Below, in pieces: positions 52,485 to 60,961 of a DNA stretch of 64,000 nucleotides. A model generated the notes under the pieces. The model saw nothing but the letters and a program-made list of their open reading frames with translations. It searched no databases and was not told the origin of the DNA. The translations under genes were made by a program, and so were the position numbers. Source of the stretch: Palsa-1400 sp036501625 (lineage in GTDB: Bacteria > Verrucomicrobiota > Verrucomicrobiia > Limisphaerales > Palsa-1400); assembly GCA_036501625.1 (NCBI GenBank), contig DASXZY010000071.1, positions 119,238 to 183,237 of the forward strand, in the 5' to 3' direction. Each line of letters opens with the position of its first letter. Positions within the stretch are counted from its first letter, which is position 1.

Positions 52485-54290
52485 AGATCCCGTGAAGTAC
52501 AAATACGCGCCAATAATAGCAGCCAGCACGACCACCGATGCGACCACTTCCCTGGCACTCCAACTGGCGCGGGTTTTGGCGCGGTCCTCAGTCGATTCGG
52601 TGCCGAATGTCAAACCGCCGATTTTGGCGTAATCAGGCTCGGCCGTGGCGTAACTGACCAGAACCATGACGATCGCGGAAACGATGGTGATGAGGATGCT
52701 GAAGTATTGGAATTGAATGTTATTGACAACCCACAAAAACGAGCCTTGCTCGAAGACCGAGCCGGTCGTAACCATGGTATCCACGCCCATGCGAAAGAGG
52801 CCGATGACAAAGCCGACAATCATGGCCCAAAGACAGCCTTGGGCGTTGAGCCGCTTCCAAAAGACACCGAAGAAAAAGACGACGAAAACCGGCGGGGCCA
52901 GATAGCCTTGCACCGATTGCAGGTAGTCGTAAAGGCCTGTTTTGCCTTTGACCACGGGTATCCACAGCATGGCAATAACCACCATCACGATCGTGGCAAT
53001 CCGGCCCATGCGCACCAATTCCGCCTGCGAGGCCTTGGGCCGGATTTTCTCGTAAATGTCCACCGTGAAAAGCGTCGAACAGGCGTTGAATACTCCGGCC
53101 AGCGATCCCATCAACGCCGAGAGCAAACCGGCAACGACGATGCCGCGCAATCCCGGCGGCAGGAGATGCGCCACCATCAGCGGAAAGGCGCCCTGGGCCG
53201 CGGCCGTGGCGTGGCCGGTGGCCGGGTCATAAACACTGGCCAGCCCCGGCACTTTGCCACTCTTGGCCAGCGCGTAGCAAATCAGGCCGGGAATGATAAA
53301 AAGGTAAACGGGAAACAGTTTCAGGAAGGCGGCGAAGATGCTGCCGCGCCTGGCCGTTTGCTCATTCGGGGCGCCCAAAGCCCGCTGCACGATGTATTGG
53401 TCAGTGCACCAATACCAGAGCCCAATGACCGGGGCGCAAATCGCCATGCCCAGCCAGGGAAACGCGCCGTTGAAATACCAAGCCTCCTTGATGATCTGCC
53501 CGCTGGCGTTTTTCTCCAGCACCGGCGCCCACGAACCTGCCACGCCCGGCGGCAGCAACGGCTTCCACAAATTGAACATGTCCGACCCGCACAGGCGTTT
53601 CAATTCTCCCCAGCCGCCGAGTTGCACCAGCCCATAAATCGTCAACAGCGCCGAACCGCCGATCAAAACGACAACTTGCACCGCATCATTGTAGGCGACG
53701 GCGCGCATTCCGCCCAGAGCAGTGTAAAGCCCGGTCAAGACGATGACCAGCACCGAGCCAATCCAAAAGCTGTCCAAGTCAATGCCTCCCATGTGGATGC
53801 TCAATTCCGGCAGAAGCGTCTGGAAAACCACGCCGCCCGCGAAAATGCCCACCGCGATTTTGGAAACGATAAACGTGATCAGCGACACGATTGAGAGCAC
53901 GTAGCGCGATGGCGCGGAAAAACGCCTTTCAAGAAATTCCGGCATGGTGAACACAAGCGAGCGGGCATAGAACGGCACGAAAACCCAGGCCAGCACCAGC
54001 AGGCACCAGGCGTGCAATTCATAATGCGCCAGCGCCACGCCATCCTTGGCCCCGGAACCGGCCAGGCCCACGATATGTTCGCTTCCAATGTTCGACGCGA
54101 AAATGGACGCCCCAATGACCCACCAACTCAGGTTGCGGCCGGCCAGGAAGAAGTCAGCGGCATTGTCCTTGCCCTTCTTGACCACCCACCATGCGACGCA
54201 AAAAAGCACGCCGAAATAGCACGCGATGGCCAGCCAGTCCACGCCGGTCAAGACCGAGGTTCCGGCCGCGGCAAACATAATATTATTCAT
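52482..54290 (-). CDS. Sodium/sugar symporter (SSS/SLC5 family)
   Basis: The 602-residue membrane protein has about 14 helices and the SSS family segments FFLAGRNLSWWVIGASIFASNIGSEHIVGLAGSG split through helices 1-3, GMRAVAYNDAVQ and LSALMGSLAGVFNACSTLF. It is most like sodium/glucose or galactose cotransporters. As the last gene of the arabinose operon, L-arabinose is the likely substrate. GAGGAAAT lies before the ATG at 54290, and it starts six bases after galM. Confidence 0.9.
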   Translation of the reverse strand: MNNIMFAAAGTSVLTGVDWLAIACYFGVLFCVAWWVVKKGKDNAADFFLAGRNLSWWVIGASIFASNIGSEHIVGLAGSGAKDGVALAHYELHAWCLLVLAWVFVPFYARSLVFTMPEFLERRFSAPSRYVLSIVSLITFIVSKIAVGIFAGGVVFQTLLPELSIHMGGIDLDSFWIGSVLVIVLTGLYTALGGMRAVAYNDAVQVVVLIGGSALLTIYGLVQLGGWGELKRLCGSDMFNLWKPLLPPGVAGSWAPVLEKNASGQIIKEAWYFNGAFPWLGMAICAPVIGLWYWCTDQYIVQRALGAPNEQTARRGSIFAAFLKLFPVYLFIIPGLICYALAKSGKVPGLASVYDPATGHATAAAQGAFPLMVAHLLPPGLRGIVVAGLLSALMGSLAGVFNACSTLFTVDIYEKIRPKASQAELVRMGRIATIVMVVIAMLWIPVVKGKTGLYDYLQSVQGYLAPPVFVVFFFGVFWKRLNAQGCLWAMIVGFVIGLFRMGVDTMVTTGSVFEQGSFLWVVNNIQFQYFSILITIVSAIVMVLVSYATAEPDYAKIGGLTFGTESTEDRAKTRASWSAREVVASVVVLAAIIGAYLYFTGS

Positions 54291-54296
54291 ATTTCC

Positions 54297-55445
54297 TCAA
54301 TGCTCGACGGAAAAATGGTAGAGGATCGTGTTGTGATAAACTTGGCCCGGCTTCAGTTCGGTCGTGGGGAAGTCCGGATGGTTCGGGGAATCGGGGTAGT
54401 GCTGCGGTTCCATGCAGAACGCCGCGCGATGCTCGTAAACCCGCCCGCCTTTGCCCGTGATCGTGCCGTCCAGAAAATTGCCGGAGTAGAATTGCAGGCC
54501 CGGCTCGGTGGAGGAAATTTCCAGCACGCGCCCGCTTTCAGGATCGACCACCCGCGCCATCAGCCCCATTTCGCCGAAGGGTTTGTTGATGACCCAATTG
54601 TGGTCGTAACCGCCGCCGAATTTTAGCTGTTCATTGTCCTCTCCGATGCGCGCGCCGATGGCGGCCGGTTTGCGGAAATCAAAGGGCGTTCCTTCGACCG
54701 GCGCCAATTGCCCCGTGGGAATGAGCGTGGAATCGACCGGCGTGTAGTCATTGGCGAAAATCTGCACCAAATGATTGAGGATGGTGCCATGTCCGGCCAG
54801 ATTGAAATAGGAATGCTCGGTCAAATTTGCCACGGTATCTTTGTCGGTCGTGGCCCGGTATTCCAGGCGGAGCGTGTTATCAGGCTGGAGCGTGTAGGTG
54901 GCGGTCACTTCCATATTGCCGGGGTAGCCTTCCTCGCCATCCTTGCTCAGGTATTTGAGAATCAGCATGGGATTATGGGTATCGGTGGGGACGGTCGCCG
55001 TCCAAACGTGTTTGTCAAAACCCTTGTCACCGCCGTGGAGGGCGTTGGGATAGTTATTGGTGGCCAGCGTGTATTCAGATCCGTCCAAGCTGAAATGCCC
55101 CTTGGCAATGCGATTGCCGTAACGCCCGATGAGCGCGCCGAAATAAGGGCTGTTCTTCACGTACGAATCCAAGTTGTCGTAACCAAGCACAATGTCGCCC
55201 AGCGCTCCGCTCCGATCCGGCGTCTTGAGAGAAACAAGGATGCCGCCATAAGTCATGATGCGCGCTTCGATGCCGTTTTTGTTGCGCAGCGTGAAAATTT
55301 CCACGGGCTGGCCATCCGGCGCCGTGCCAAACGGCTCTCTCATAATGGAACCTCCCGAATTGCCGGGGCTGCTGCAACCGGCCAGCAGGGCCGCGCTGGC
55401 GCCCAAAGCCAGCATATTTCCGATCATGGTGCTCATTGTTCTCAT
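54297..55445 (-). CDS. galM: Aldose 1-epimerase, predicted lipoprotein
   Basis: The 382-residue protein has a lipoprotein signal (MLALGASAALLAGC) followed by a galactose-mutarotase fold: NALHGGDKGFDKHVW, EHSYFNLAG with a catalytic His, and EPGLQFYSGNFLDG with the catalytic Glu. It interconverts sugar anomers, probably on the outside of the inner membrane for sugars entering through the symporter next to it. The ATG at 55445 is four bases after araD. Confidence 0.92.
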   Translation of the reverse strand: MRTMSTMIGNMLALGASAALLAGCSSPGNSGGSIMREPFGTAPDGQPVEIFTLRNKNGIEARIMTYGGILVSLKTPDRSGALGDIVLGYDNLDSYVKNSPYFGALIGRYGNRIAKGHFSLDGSEYTLATNNYPNALHGGDKGFDKHVWTATVPTDTHNPMLILKYLSKDGEEGYPGNMEVTATYTLQPDNTLRLEYRATTDKDTVANLTEHSYFNLAGHGTILNHLVQIFANDYTPVDSTLIPTGQLAPVEGTPFDFRKPAAIGARIGEDNEQLKFGGGYDHNWVINKPFGEMGLMARVVDPESGRVLEISSTEPGLQFYSGNFLDGTITGKGGRVYEHRAAFCMEPQHYPDSPNHPDFPTTELKPGQVYHNTILYHFSVEH

Positions 55446-55449
55446 ATTT

Positions 55450-56163
55450 TTAATGTGCTTGTTTCGTTCGCTTTGTTTGTCCGTAATAGGCCGAGGGGCC
55501 ATGCTTGCGGAAAAAATGTTTGTCGCGCAATTCATCCTGCATTGCCGGCGCAGCCGGATGCAGATGCAGCGTCTGGGCGGCCAGCCGCGCCAGGAATTCC
55601 AGCACGGAGGCGTTATGCACAGCTTCCTCCACATTCGCGCCCCAGGTGAACGGCCCGTGATTGGCCACCAAAACGGCCGGATGATGCAGCGGGTCCAATC
55701 CCTTGAATCGCTCCACGATGACCCGCCCGGTGTTCCATTCGTAATCCGTTTTGATTTCCGCCGGCGTCATCCGCCGCGTGCAGGGAACTTCGCCGTGGAA
55801 ATAATCCGCCTGGGTCGTGCCCAGGGCCGGGATGGGATGGCCGGTTTGAGCCCACGCGGTGGCGTGAAGGCTGTGCGTATGGACCACGCCGCCGATGCCG
55901 CGGAAGGCCCGGTACAATTCCAAATGGGTTTCCGTGTCCGAACTGGGTTTGAGTTTTCCCTCCACCACTTTGCCGCTGTCCAAGGCCAGCACGACCATCT
56001 GCGCGGGTTTCAAAACGGAATATTCAACGCCCGAAGGTTTGATGACCATCAGGCCGCGCGCACGGTCCAATCCGCTGGCGTTGCCCCAGGTTTGCACAAC
56101 TAATCCCTCTTTGACCAGCGCGAGGTTGGCCCGGCAAACGGATTGTTTGAGGGATTCCAACAT
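55450..56163 (-). CDS. araD: L-ribulose-5-phosphate 4-epimerase
   Basis: The 237-residue class II aldolase-family enzyme converts L-ribulose 5-phosphate to D-xylulose 5-phosphate. Zinc ligands lie in VVHTHSLHATAWA and in VANHGPFTWG. TWGNASGLDR and KPSGVEY are typical. It starts four bases after araB and stops four bases before galM. Confidence 0.95.
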   Translation of the reverse strand: MLESLKQSVCRANLALVKEGLVVQTWGNASGLDRARGLMVIKPSGVEYSVLKPAQMVVLALDSGKVVEGKLKPSSDTETHLELYRAFRGIGGVVHTHSLHATAWAQTGHPIPALGTTQADYFHGEVPCTRRMTPAEIKTDYEWNTGRVIVERFKGLDPLHHPAVLVANHGPFTWGANVEEAVHNASVLEFLARLAAQTLHLHPAAPAMQDELRDKHFFRKHGPSAYYGQTKRTKQAH

Positions 56164-56167
56164 GGGG

Positions 56168-57844
56168 TCAGGCGCGGACGCGGTTGCGCAGGTCGATCAG
56201 TTGTTTCATCACCGAATGCAGGCTGCCCTGCCAGCGCGCCTTGCCGAAGGCGTCGTGCAAGACCGAGTAAAGCGAAAACAAATCGCGATAAACCGCGTGC
56301 GCGGCCGCGGCCGGCTTGAATACGCGCGGCTTGAGGCCGGTCATGGCGTCGATGGCGGACGCGAAATCCTTATGCGCCCCGCCGACCACGGCCGCGGCCA
56401 CCGCCGCCCCCAGCGCGCACGTTTGGGCCGAGCGCGAGACTTTCATCGGGCGGCCTGTCACGTCGGCGTAAATTTGCATGACCAGCGGATTTTTCTCCGC
56501 GATGCCGCCGCAGTTGACAACCTGGGAAATCCGCACGCCGTATTCTTCAAATCGGTTGATGATGGTCAGCGCGCCGAAAGCGGTCGCCTCAATGAGCGCG
56601 CGATAAATTTCGGCCGGCGTCGTGTAAAGCGTCTGGCCCAGCAGCAGGCCGGTCAAACGCTGATCGACCAGCACCGTGCGATTGCCGTTATTCCAGTCCA
56701 AGGCGAGCAAGCCCGATTCCCCCGCCCGCAACTGCCCGGCCGCCTTCGTTAAAGATTCATGCGAGCCGGCTTGCTTGCCGCCGGGTTCAATATAATTGAC
56801 GAACCAATTGAAAATATCGCCCACCGCCGATTGCCCCGCCTCCAGGCCATAGCAATCTGGCAATACGCTGCCGTTGACGATGCCGCACAGGCCGGGAACG
56901 TCCGCCAATTTCCCGCGCGACGGCGCCACGGCGATGTCGCAGGTGCTGGTGCCGATGATCTTGACCAGCGTCCCCGGAGCAATGCCCGCGCCGATGGCGC
57001 CCAGGTGCGCGTCGAAGGCGCCGATGGCTACCGGGACGCCCTCGCGCAATCCCGTCCGCGCGGCCCAAGCCGGCGTCAGGCGGCCCGCCTCATGGCTGAT
57101 GTCACGGGCCTTGGCGCAGAGACGCTCGCGCAACGCGCCGAGTTTGGGCGAAAGTTTGGAGAGGAATTCGCGGTCGGGATATCCGCCCCAGCTCTCGTTA
57201 TACATCGCCTTGTGGCCCGCCGCGCAAATGCCGGCCGTAAAATGTTCGCGCGCCTGCGTGCCCGTCAGCGCGGCCGGGATGTAATCGGCCAATTCCACCC
57301 AGGAACCGGCAGCGTCAAAAACTTCCGGCGCCACGCGCAGGCAATGCAGGATTTTGCTGAAGAACCATTCGCTTGAATAGGTGCCGCCGCATTTGGCCAG
57401 GTATTGCGGGCGGATTCGCTTGGCCAGTTCGGTGATCTCGGCCGCCTCGGCCACGCTAGTGTGGTCCTTCCAAAGCCAGGCCATCGCCGCCGGGTTGTTG
57501 GCGAAGCGCTTCTTGAACGCCAGCGGCTCGCCCTTCTCATCGACCGGCAAGGGCGTGCTGCCCGTGGTATCCACGCCAATGCCCGCCACCTGCTCCGCCT
57601 TGAATCCGCGCACTTTTTTTTGCGCTTCCTTCAACGCGCGCCGGATGGAGTTCTCCGTTCCTTTGAGGTAATCGGCCGGATGCTGCCGCGCCAGATTGGG
57701 ATCGCGCGAAAGAATCACGCCAGCCTCGCCGTGTTTGTAATCCCAAACAGCGGTGGCGACTTCGCGCCCGTCGGACGTGTCAACTATAAGCGCCCGGACG
57801 GAATTGGTGCCGAAGTCCAGGCCGATGGTGTAAGTGGGAGTCAT
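56168..57844 (-). CDS. araB: L-ribulokinase
   Basis: The 558-residue FGGY-family kinase phosphorylates L-ribulose. Its N-terminal domain has GLDFGTNSVRALIVD and GVDTTGSTPLPVD; the C-terminal half has the ATP-binding segment IIGTSTCDIAVAP and VNCGGIAEKNPLVMQIYADV. Length matches the ribulokinase family (about 550-565). It begins three bases after araA. Confidence 0.96.
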   Translation of the reverse strand: MTPTYTIGLDFGTNSVRALIVDTSDGREVATAVWDYKHGEAGVILSRDPNLARQHPADYLKGTENSIRRALKEAQKKVRGFKAEQVAGIGVDTTGSTPLPVDEKGEPLAFKKRFANNPAAMAWLWKDHTSVAEAAEITELAKRIRPQYLAKCGGTYSSEWFFSKILHCLRVAPEVFDAAGSWVELADYIPAALTGTQAREHFTAGICAAGHKAMYNESWGGYPDREFLSKLSPKLGALRERLCAKARDISHEAGRLTPAWAARTGLREGVPVAIGAFDAHLGAIGAGIAPGTLVKIIGTSTCDIAVAPSRGKLADVPGLCGIVNGSVLPDCYGLEAGQSAVGDIFNWFVNYIEPGGKQAGSHESLTKAAGQLRAGESGLLALDWNNGNRTVLVDQRLTGLLLGQTLYTTPAEIYRALIEATAFGALTIINRFEEYGVRISQVVNCGGIAEKNPLVMQIYADVTGRPMKVSRSAQTCALGAAVAAAVVGGAHKDFASAIDAMTGLKPRVFKPAAAAHAVYRDLFSLYSVLHDAFGKARWQGSLHSVMKQLIDLRNRVRA

Positions 57845-57847
57845 GAA

Positions 57848-59359
57848 TCAGGAAATGAAACCGCGGGCCAGCGCGTAATAAGCCTCGTTGGCGCGCAATT
57901 CCTTGAGGAACTCGCGCACCGAAGTCTTATTGTCAATAATAACGGTTTCCAGGCCCGCGATTTGCCCGAAGTCCTCCAGCATCTCGGTCGTGACACACGG
58001 GCTGAAACCGGTGTGATGCGCGCCGCCGGCGTAAATCCAAGCTGCGGCCGCCGTCGGAAGATCGGGCCGGCATTTCCAGACCGCGCGCGCGACCGGAAGT
58101 TTTGGCAGCGGCTTGTCCGGGCGAACGACATCGACTTCATTGATGAGCAGGCGAAAACGCTGGCCGAGGTCGATCATGGAGGCATTGAGGGCCGGTCCGG
58201 GCGGCGTATCGAAAACGAGCCGGACCGGGTCGGCCTTGCCGCCAATGCCCAGCGGATGCGCCTCGACCGAGGGCTTGCCCGCGGCAATGGAAGGGCAAAT
58301 CTCCAGCATGTGCGCGCCGAGCACTTTCATTTTGCCCGGCTCCATGTGATACGTGTAATCCTCCATGAAGGAGACGCCGCCTTTGAGGCCCGCGCCCATC
58401 ACTTTCATCGCGCGCACCAGCGCGGCTGTTTTCCAATCGCCCTCGGCGCCAAAGCCGTAGCCGTCGGCCATGAGCCGCTGCACCGCCAGGCCGGGCAATT
58501 GAGCCAGCCCGTGCAAATCTTCAAACGTATCCGTGAATCCCTTGAATCCGCCTGCTGTCAAGAATGCCCGCAGTCCCGCCTCGATCCTCGCCGCCTCGCG
58601 CAACGATTCCCGCATGGCCCCGCCCGCGCGCAAACCCGGGGCAAGGTTGTACGCGCCCTGGTAATCCTTCGTCAGCCGCTCGATTTCGCTCTCGCTCACT
58701 TTTTGCACCTGGCGCGCCAGATCGCCCACGCCATAGCCGTTGACCGAATAGCCCAATTGTATTTGGGCCGAAACTTTGTCGCCTTCGGTCACGGCCACTT
58801 CGCGCATGTTGTCGCCGAACCGGCAGAATTTCGCGCCCTGCCAATCGTGCCAGGCCGCCGCCGCGCGAGTCCACGCGCCAATGCGCGCCTGTACGTCCGC
58901 TTCGCGCCAAAAGCCGACGACGACTTTCCGATTGAGCCTCATGCGGCTCATAATGAAACCGTGTTCCCGGTCGCCGTGCGCGGCCTGGTTCAGGTTCATG
59001 AAATCCATGTCGATCGTGGACCACGGAATATCGCGATTATGCTGGGTATGAAAATGAAGCAGCGGCTTGCGCAGGAGGCGAAGGCCATTGATCCACATTT
59101 TGGACGGCGAGAAAGTGTGGCACCAGGTAATCAATCCGGCGCAGTTGGGGTCCGCGTTGGCCCGCAGGCAGAGAGCGGTCGCCTCTTCCGCGCTTTTGAT
59201 CACCGGTTGGAAAAGGACGGCCGCGGGAATTTCCGCCGATCCATCCAGAACGCCGGCGATTTGCCGCGCGTTCGCTACAACCTTATCCAGCGCCTTGGGG
59301 CCATAAAGGTGCTGGCTGCCCGTCACAAACCAGAACTCGAACTGCTTAAAGTCAATCAT
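57848..59359 (-). CDS. araA: L-arabinose isomerase
   Basis: The 503-residue enzyme converts L-arabinose to L-ribulose. Metal ligands are in FMEDYTYH, HMLEICPS and GGAHHTGFSP. The start FWFVTGSQHLYG is the typical AraA opening. It is the first gene of the operon araA-araB-araD-galM-symporter. A palindrome lies 11 bases upstream (59370-59395). No regulator gene of the AraR or AraC type is adjacent. Confidence 0.97.
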   Translation of the reverse strand: MIDFKQFEFWFVTGSQHLYGPKALDKVVANARQIAGVLDGSAEIPAAVLFQPVIKSAEEATALCLRANADPNCAGLITWCHTFSPSKMWINGLRLLRKPLLHFHTQHNRDIPWSTIDMDFMNLNQAAHGDREHGFIMSRMRLNRKVVVGFWREADVQARIGAWTRAAAAWHDWQGAKFCRFGDNMREVAVTEGDKVSAQIQLGYSVNGYGVGDLARQVQKVSESEIERLTKDYQGAYNLAPGLRAGGAMRESLREAARIEAGLRAFLTAGGFKGFTDTFEDLHGLAQLPGLAVQRLMADGYGFGAEGDWKTAALVRAMKVMGAGLKGGVSFMEDYTYHMEPGKMKVLGAHMLEICPSIAAGKPSVEAHPLGIGGKADPVRLVFDTPPGPALNASMIDLGQRFRLLINEVDVVRPDKPLPKLPVARAVWKCRPDLPTAAAAWIYAGGAHHTGFSPCVTTEMLEDFGQIAGLETVIIDNKTSVREFLKELRANEAYYALARGFIS

Positions 59360-59369
59360 ATAGGCCGAT

Positions 59370-59395
59370 GCGTCTTACTCATATGAGAGAGACGC
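59370..59395. promoter_or_regulatory. Palindromic operator or leader hairpin upstream of araA
   Basis: A 26-base imperfect palindrome: GCGTCT, two bases, CTCATATGAG (itself a perfect palindrome), two bases, AGACGC. Only the two spacer positions on each side break the symmetry. It starts 11 bases upstream of the araA ATG, so as RNA it would form a hairpin in the leader; as DNA it looks like a repressor site. A possible promoter (TTGGTG with TACTTA) lies just upstream at about 59400-59430 on the minus strand. Confidence 0.55.
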
Positions 59396-59530
59396 GCATA
59401 AGTAAAGACCGATTTCATCACACCAACTGGATTCGGACTAGTATGAACACGACGATTAAAATTGGAAAAGCCGCCCAAAAATAGCAATCGCGCCCGTGAT
59501 GGCGCCCGCCCTGCCCTGTCGAATTAAGCG

Positions 59531-60339
59531 GTGAAATACGACGAATTTGCGTTTTTGAACCACCAGTTGGCGGGCATGTTGAAATCAGGCATCCCGCTGG
59601 AACCGGCCTTGCGGCAAACGTGCCCGGGAATGCGGCGCGGCAAGTTTCGCGCGGAGTTCGAGGCGCTGGAGGCCGGCTTAAGCCGCGGCACGCTGCTGAA
59701 TGAAGCTCTCGCGGGACGCCAGTTGCCGGAATTTTACAATCAAATGGCGCGTGTCGGAGTCGAGAGCAACAACCTGTCCGCCATTCTCACGATGCTGGGC
59801 GGCTATTATCAGAAGACCCATATTATATGGCCACCTGTCTTTGGGCGTGGGTCTGGTTCTACGCTCGCGGCCCGTCCGCGCATCGGTGGGCCGGATTGCG
59901 CGACCGGATTCTTTACGCTTTCCCGTGGCGGCGGCGGCGCTTCCAGTGGGATTTCTGCGCCATGCTTTCTCTTATGCTTGCGCGGAAATGCCGAACCTGC
60001 CGCCGTCACTCTGGCCGCCGAAGCCACTGCCAACAATATTTTCATCAAGCACGCGCGCCGCGCCGTCCGGGACCTTGCGGCCGGACAGCCGCTTCAAACG
60101 GCGTTGCGGAGATTTGACAAAGCCGGCGAATTCCAGTGGCGCCTGGCCAATGCGGCCGCGCAACAAGGCGGTTTTCGACCGGCCTTGGAGGGCTGGATGG
60201 AATCGTTGGACGCCAGGGCTTTTCAGCAGCAGCAAACGGCCTCCCAAATCGCCATCACCGGCCTGGTTCTGTGGAATGGGCTGCGGCCGGATTGATCGCC
60301 GCCGGGGTCTTTGGAATTCTGACTTCTCTCATTCAATGA
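59531..60339 (+). pseudogene. Decayed GspF/PilC-like type II secretion membrane protein gene
   Basis: From the GTG at 59531, the first part encodes a GspF-type N-terminal domain (FLNHQLAGMLKSGIPLEPAL, FYNQMARVGVESNN, LTMLGGYYQK). The frame is then lost near 59820, continues in a second frame (WAWVWFYARGPSAHRWAGL, FCAMLSLMLAR), returns to the first near 59985 (NAEPAAVTLAAEATANNIFI...GEFQWRLANAAAQQGGF), and shifts again near 60285 to AGLIAAGVFGILTSLIQ with TGA at 60337-60339. A segment of the first membrane helix also seems lost. Three shifts in 0.8 kb mean no full product can be made. Confidence 0.75.
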
Positions 60340-60550
60340 AGGCGAACTTAAAACAGCGCGGAACCATCATGGCCGAAATGCTCGTGGCCATGGCATCCTG
60401 GCGCCGGTGATAATCCCGGTCAGCTTTTCCTTTGTCGGCGAGAAAAGGGAGTTCTCCATCTATTATCATCGGGCCATCGCGCTGGAAGTCGTGGAAAGCC
60501 TCCAATCCATCGAAAAACGGGAATTGAAGAAATATCACAGTCAAATATAA
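60336..60550 (+). pseudogene. Frameshifted prepilin-like gene
   Basis: ATG at 60336 overlaps the stop of the gspF remnant. It encodes MKANLKQRGTIMAEMLVAMA, a prepilin start with a cleavage site after Gly and Glu at +5. A one-base loss near 60394 brings in an early stop; the other frame continues as ILAPVIIPVSFSFVGEKREF and IALEVVESLQSIEKRELKK to TAA at 60548-60550. With the gspF remnant, it marks a decayed secretion or pilus gene pair. Its last ten bases overlap the end of the Rrf2 gene. Confidence 0.7.
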
Positions 60551-60960
60551 TACATCTTCCCCTTTGCGTCCGCGTTTTCGACCAATTGCTGAAAGGTAAT
60601 CGAATCGGCCTCCTTGTTGACGGCCTGGCGCAAGCGGAGCCAGGCGTCGCGCAGCTCGGCGGGGCTTTGCGGGGAGTTTAATCCGGGCGAGTCAAAAATC
60701 TCCCCGTGAATGCAGCGCAGCACGTCGCCCAAAGTGATTTCCGCCGGCGGCCGCGCCAGCAGGTAGCCGCCGGCTTTGCCGCGCTGGCTCTTGACGATGT
60801 TGGCAGACTTGAGTTCAATCAGAATTTGCACCAGGTAATTCGGCGGAATGCCCTCCGCGCCCGCCATTTCCTCAACGGTGCGCGCGGAGCCATCCTGGTA
60901 ATGCTGGCAGAGCCAAAGAACGGCGCGAGCGGCGTAATCGCTTTTGACGGAAAGTTTCAC
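60541..60960 (-). CDS. Rrf2-family transcriptional regulator
   Basis: The 139-residue protein has an Rrf2 winged-helix fold: MKLSVKSDYAARAVLWLC, VEEMAGAEGIPPNYLVQIL and KSQRGKAGGYLLARPPAEIT, followed by LGDVLRCIHG. The three-Cys cluster that binds Fe-S in IscR and NsrR is absent (only two scattered Cys), so it probably senses something else or works without a cluster. It starts one base after cinA, in the same direction. Confidence 0.9.
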   Translation of the reverse strand: MKLSVKSDYAARAVLWLCQHYQDGSARTVEEMAGAEGIPPNYLVQILIELKSANIVKSQRGKAGGYLLARPPAEITLGDVLRCIHGEIFDSPGLNSPQSPAELRDAWLRLRQAVNKEADSITFQQLVENADAKGKMYYI

Positions 60961-60961
60961 G

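Noticed and set aside
59531..60295. Intact 254-residue protein from the GTG at 59531
   Set aside because: The middle and end of the open frame are unrelated to GspF while matching sequence runs in other frames, so it is a chance open frame through a pseudogene.
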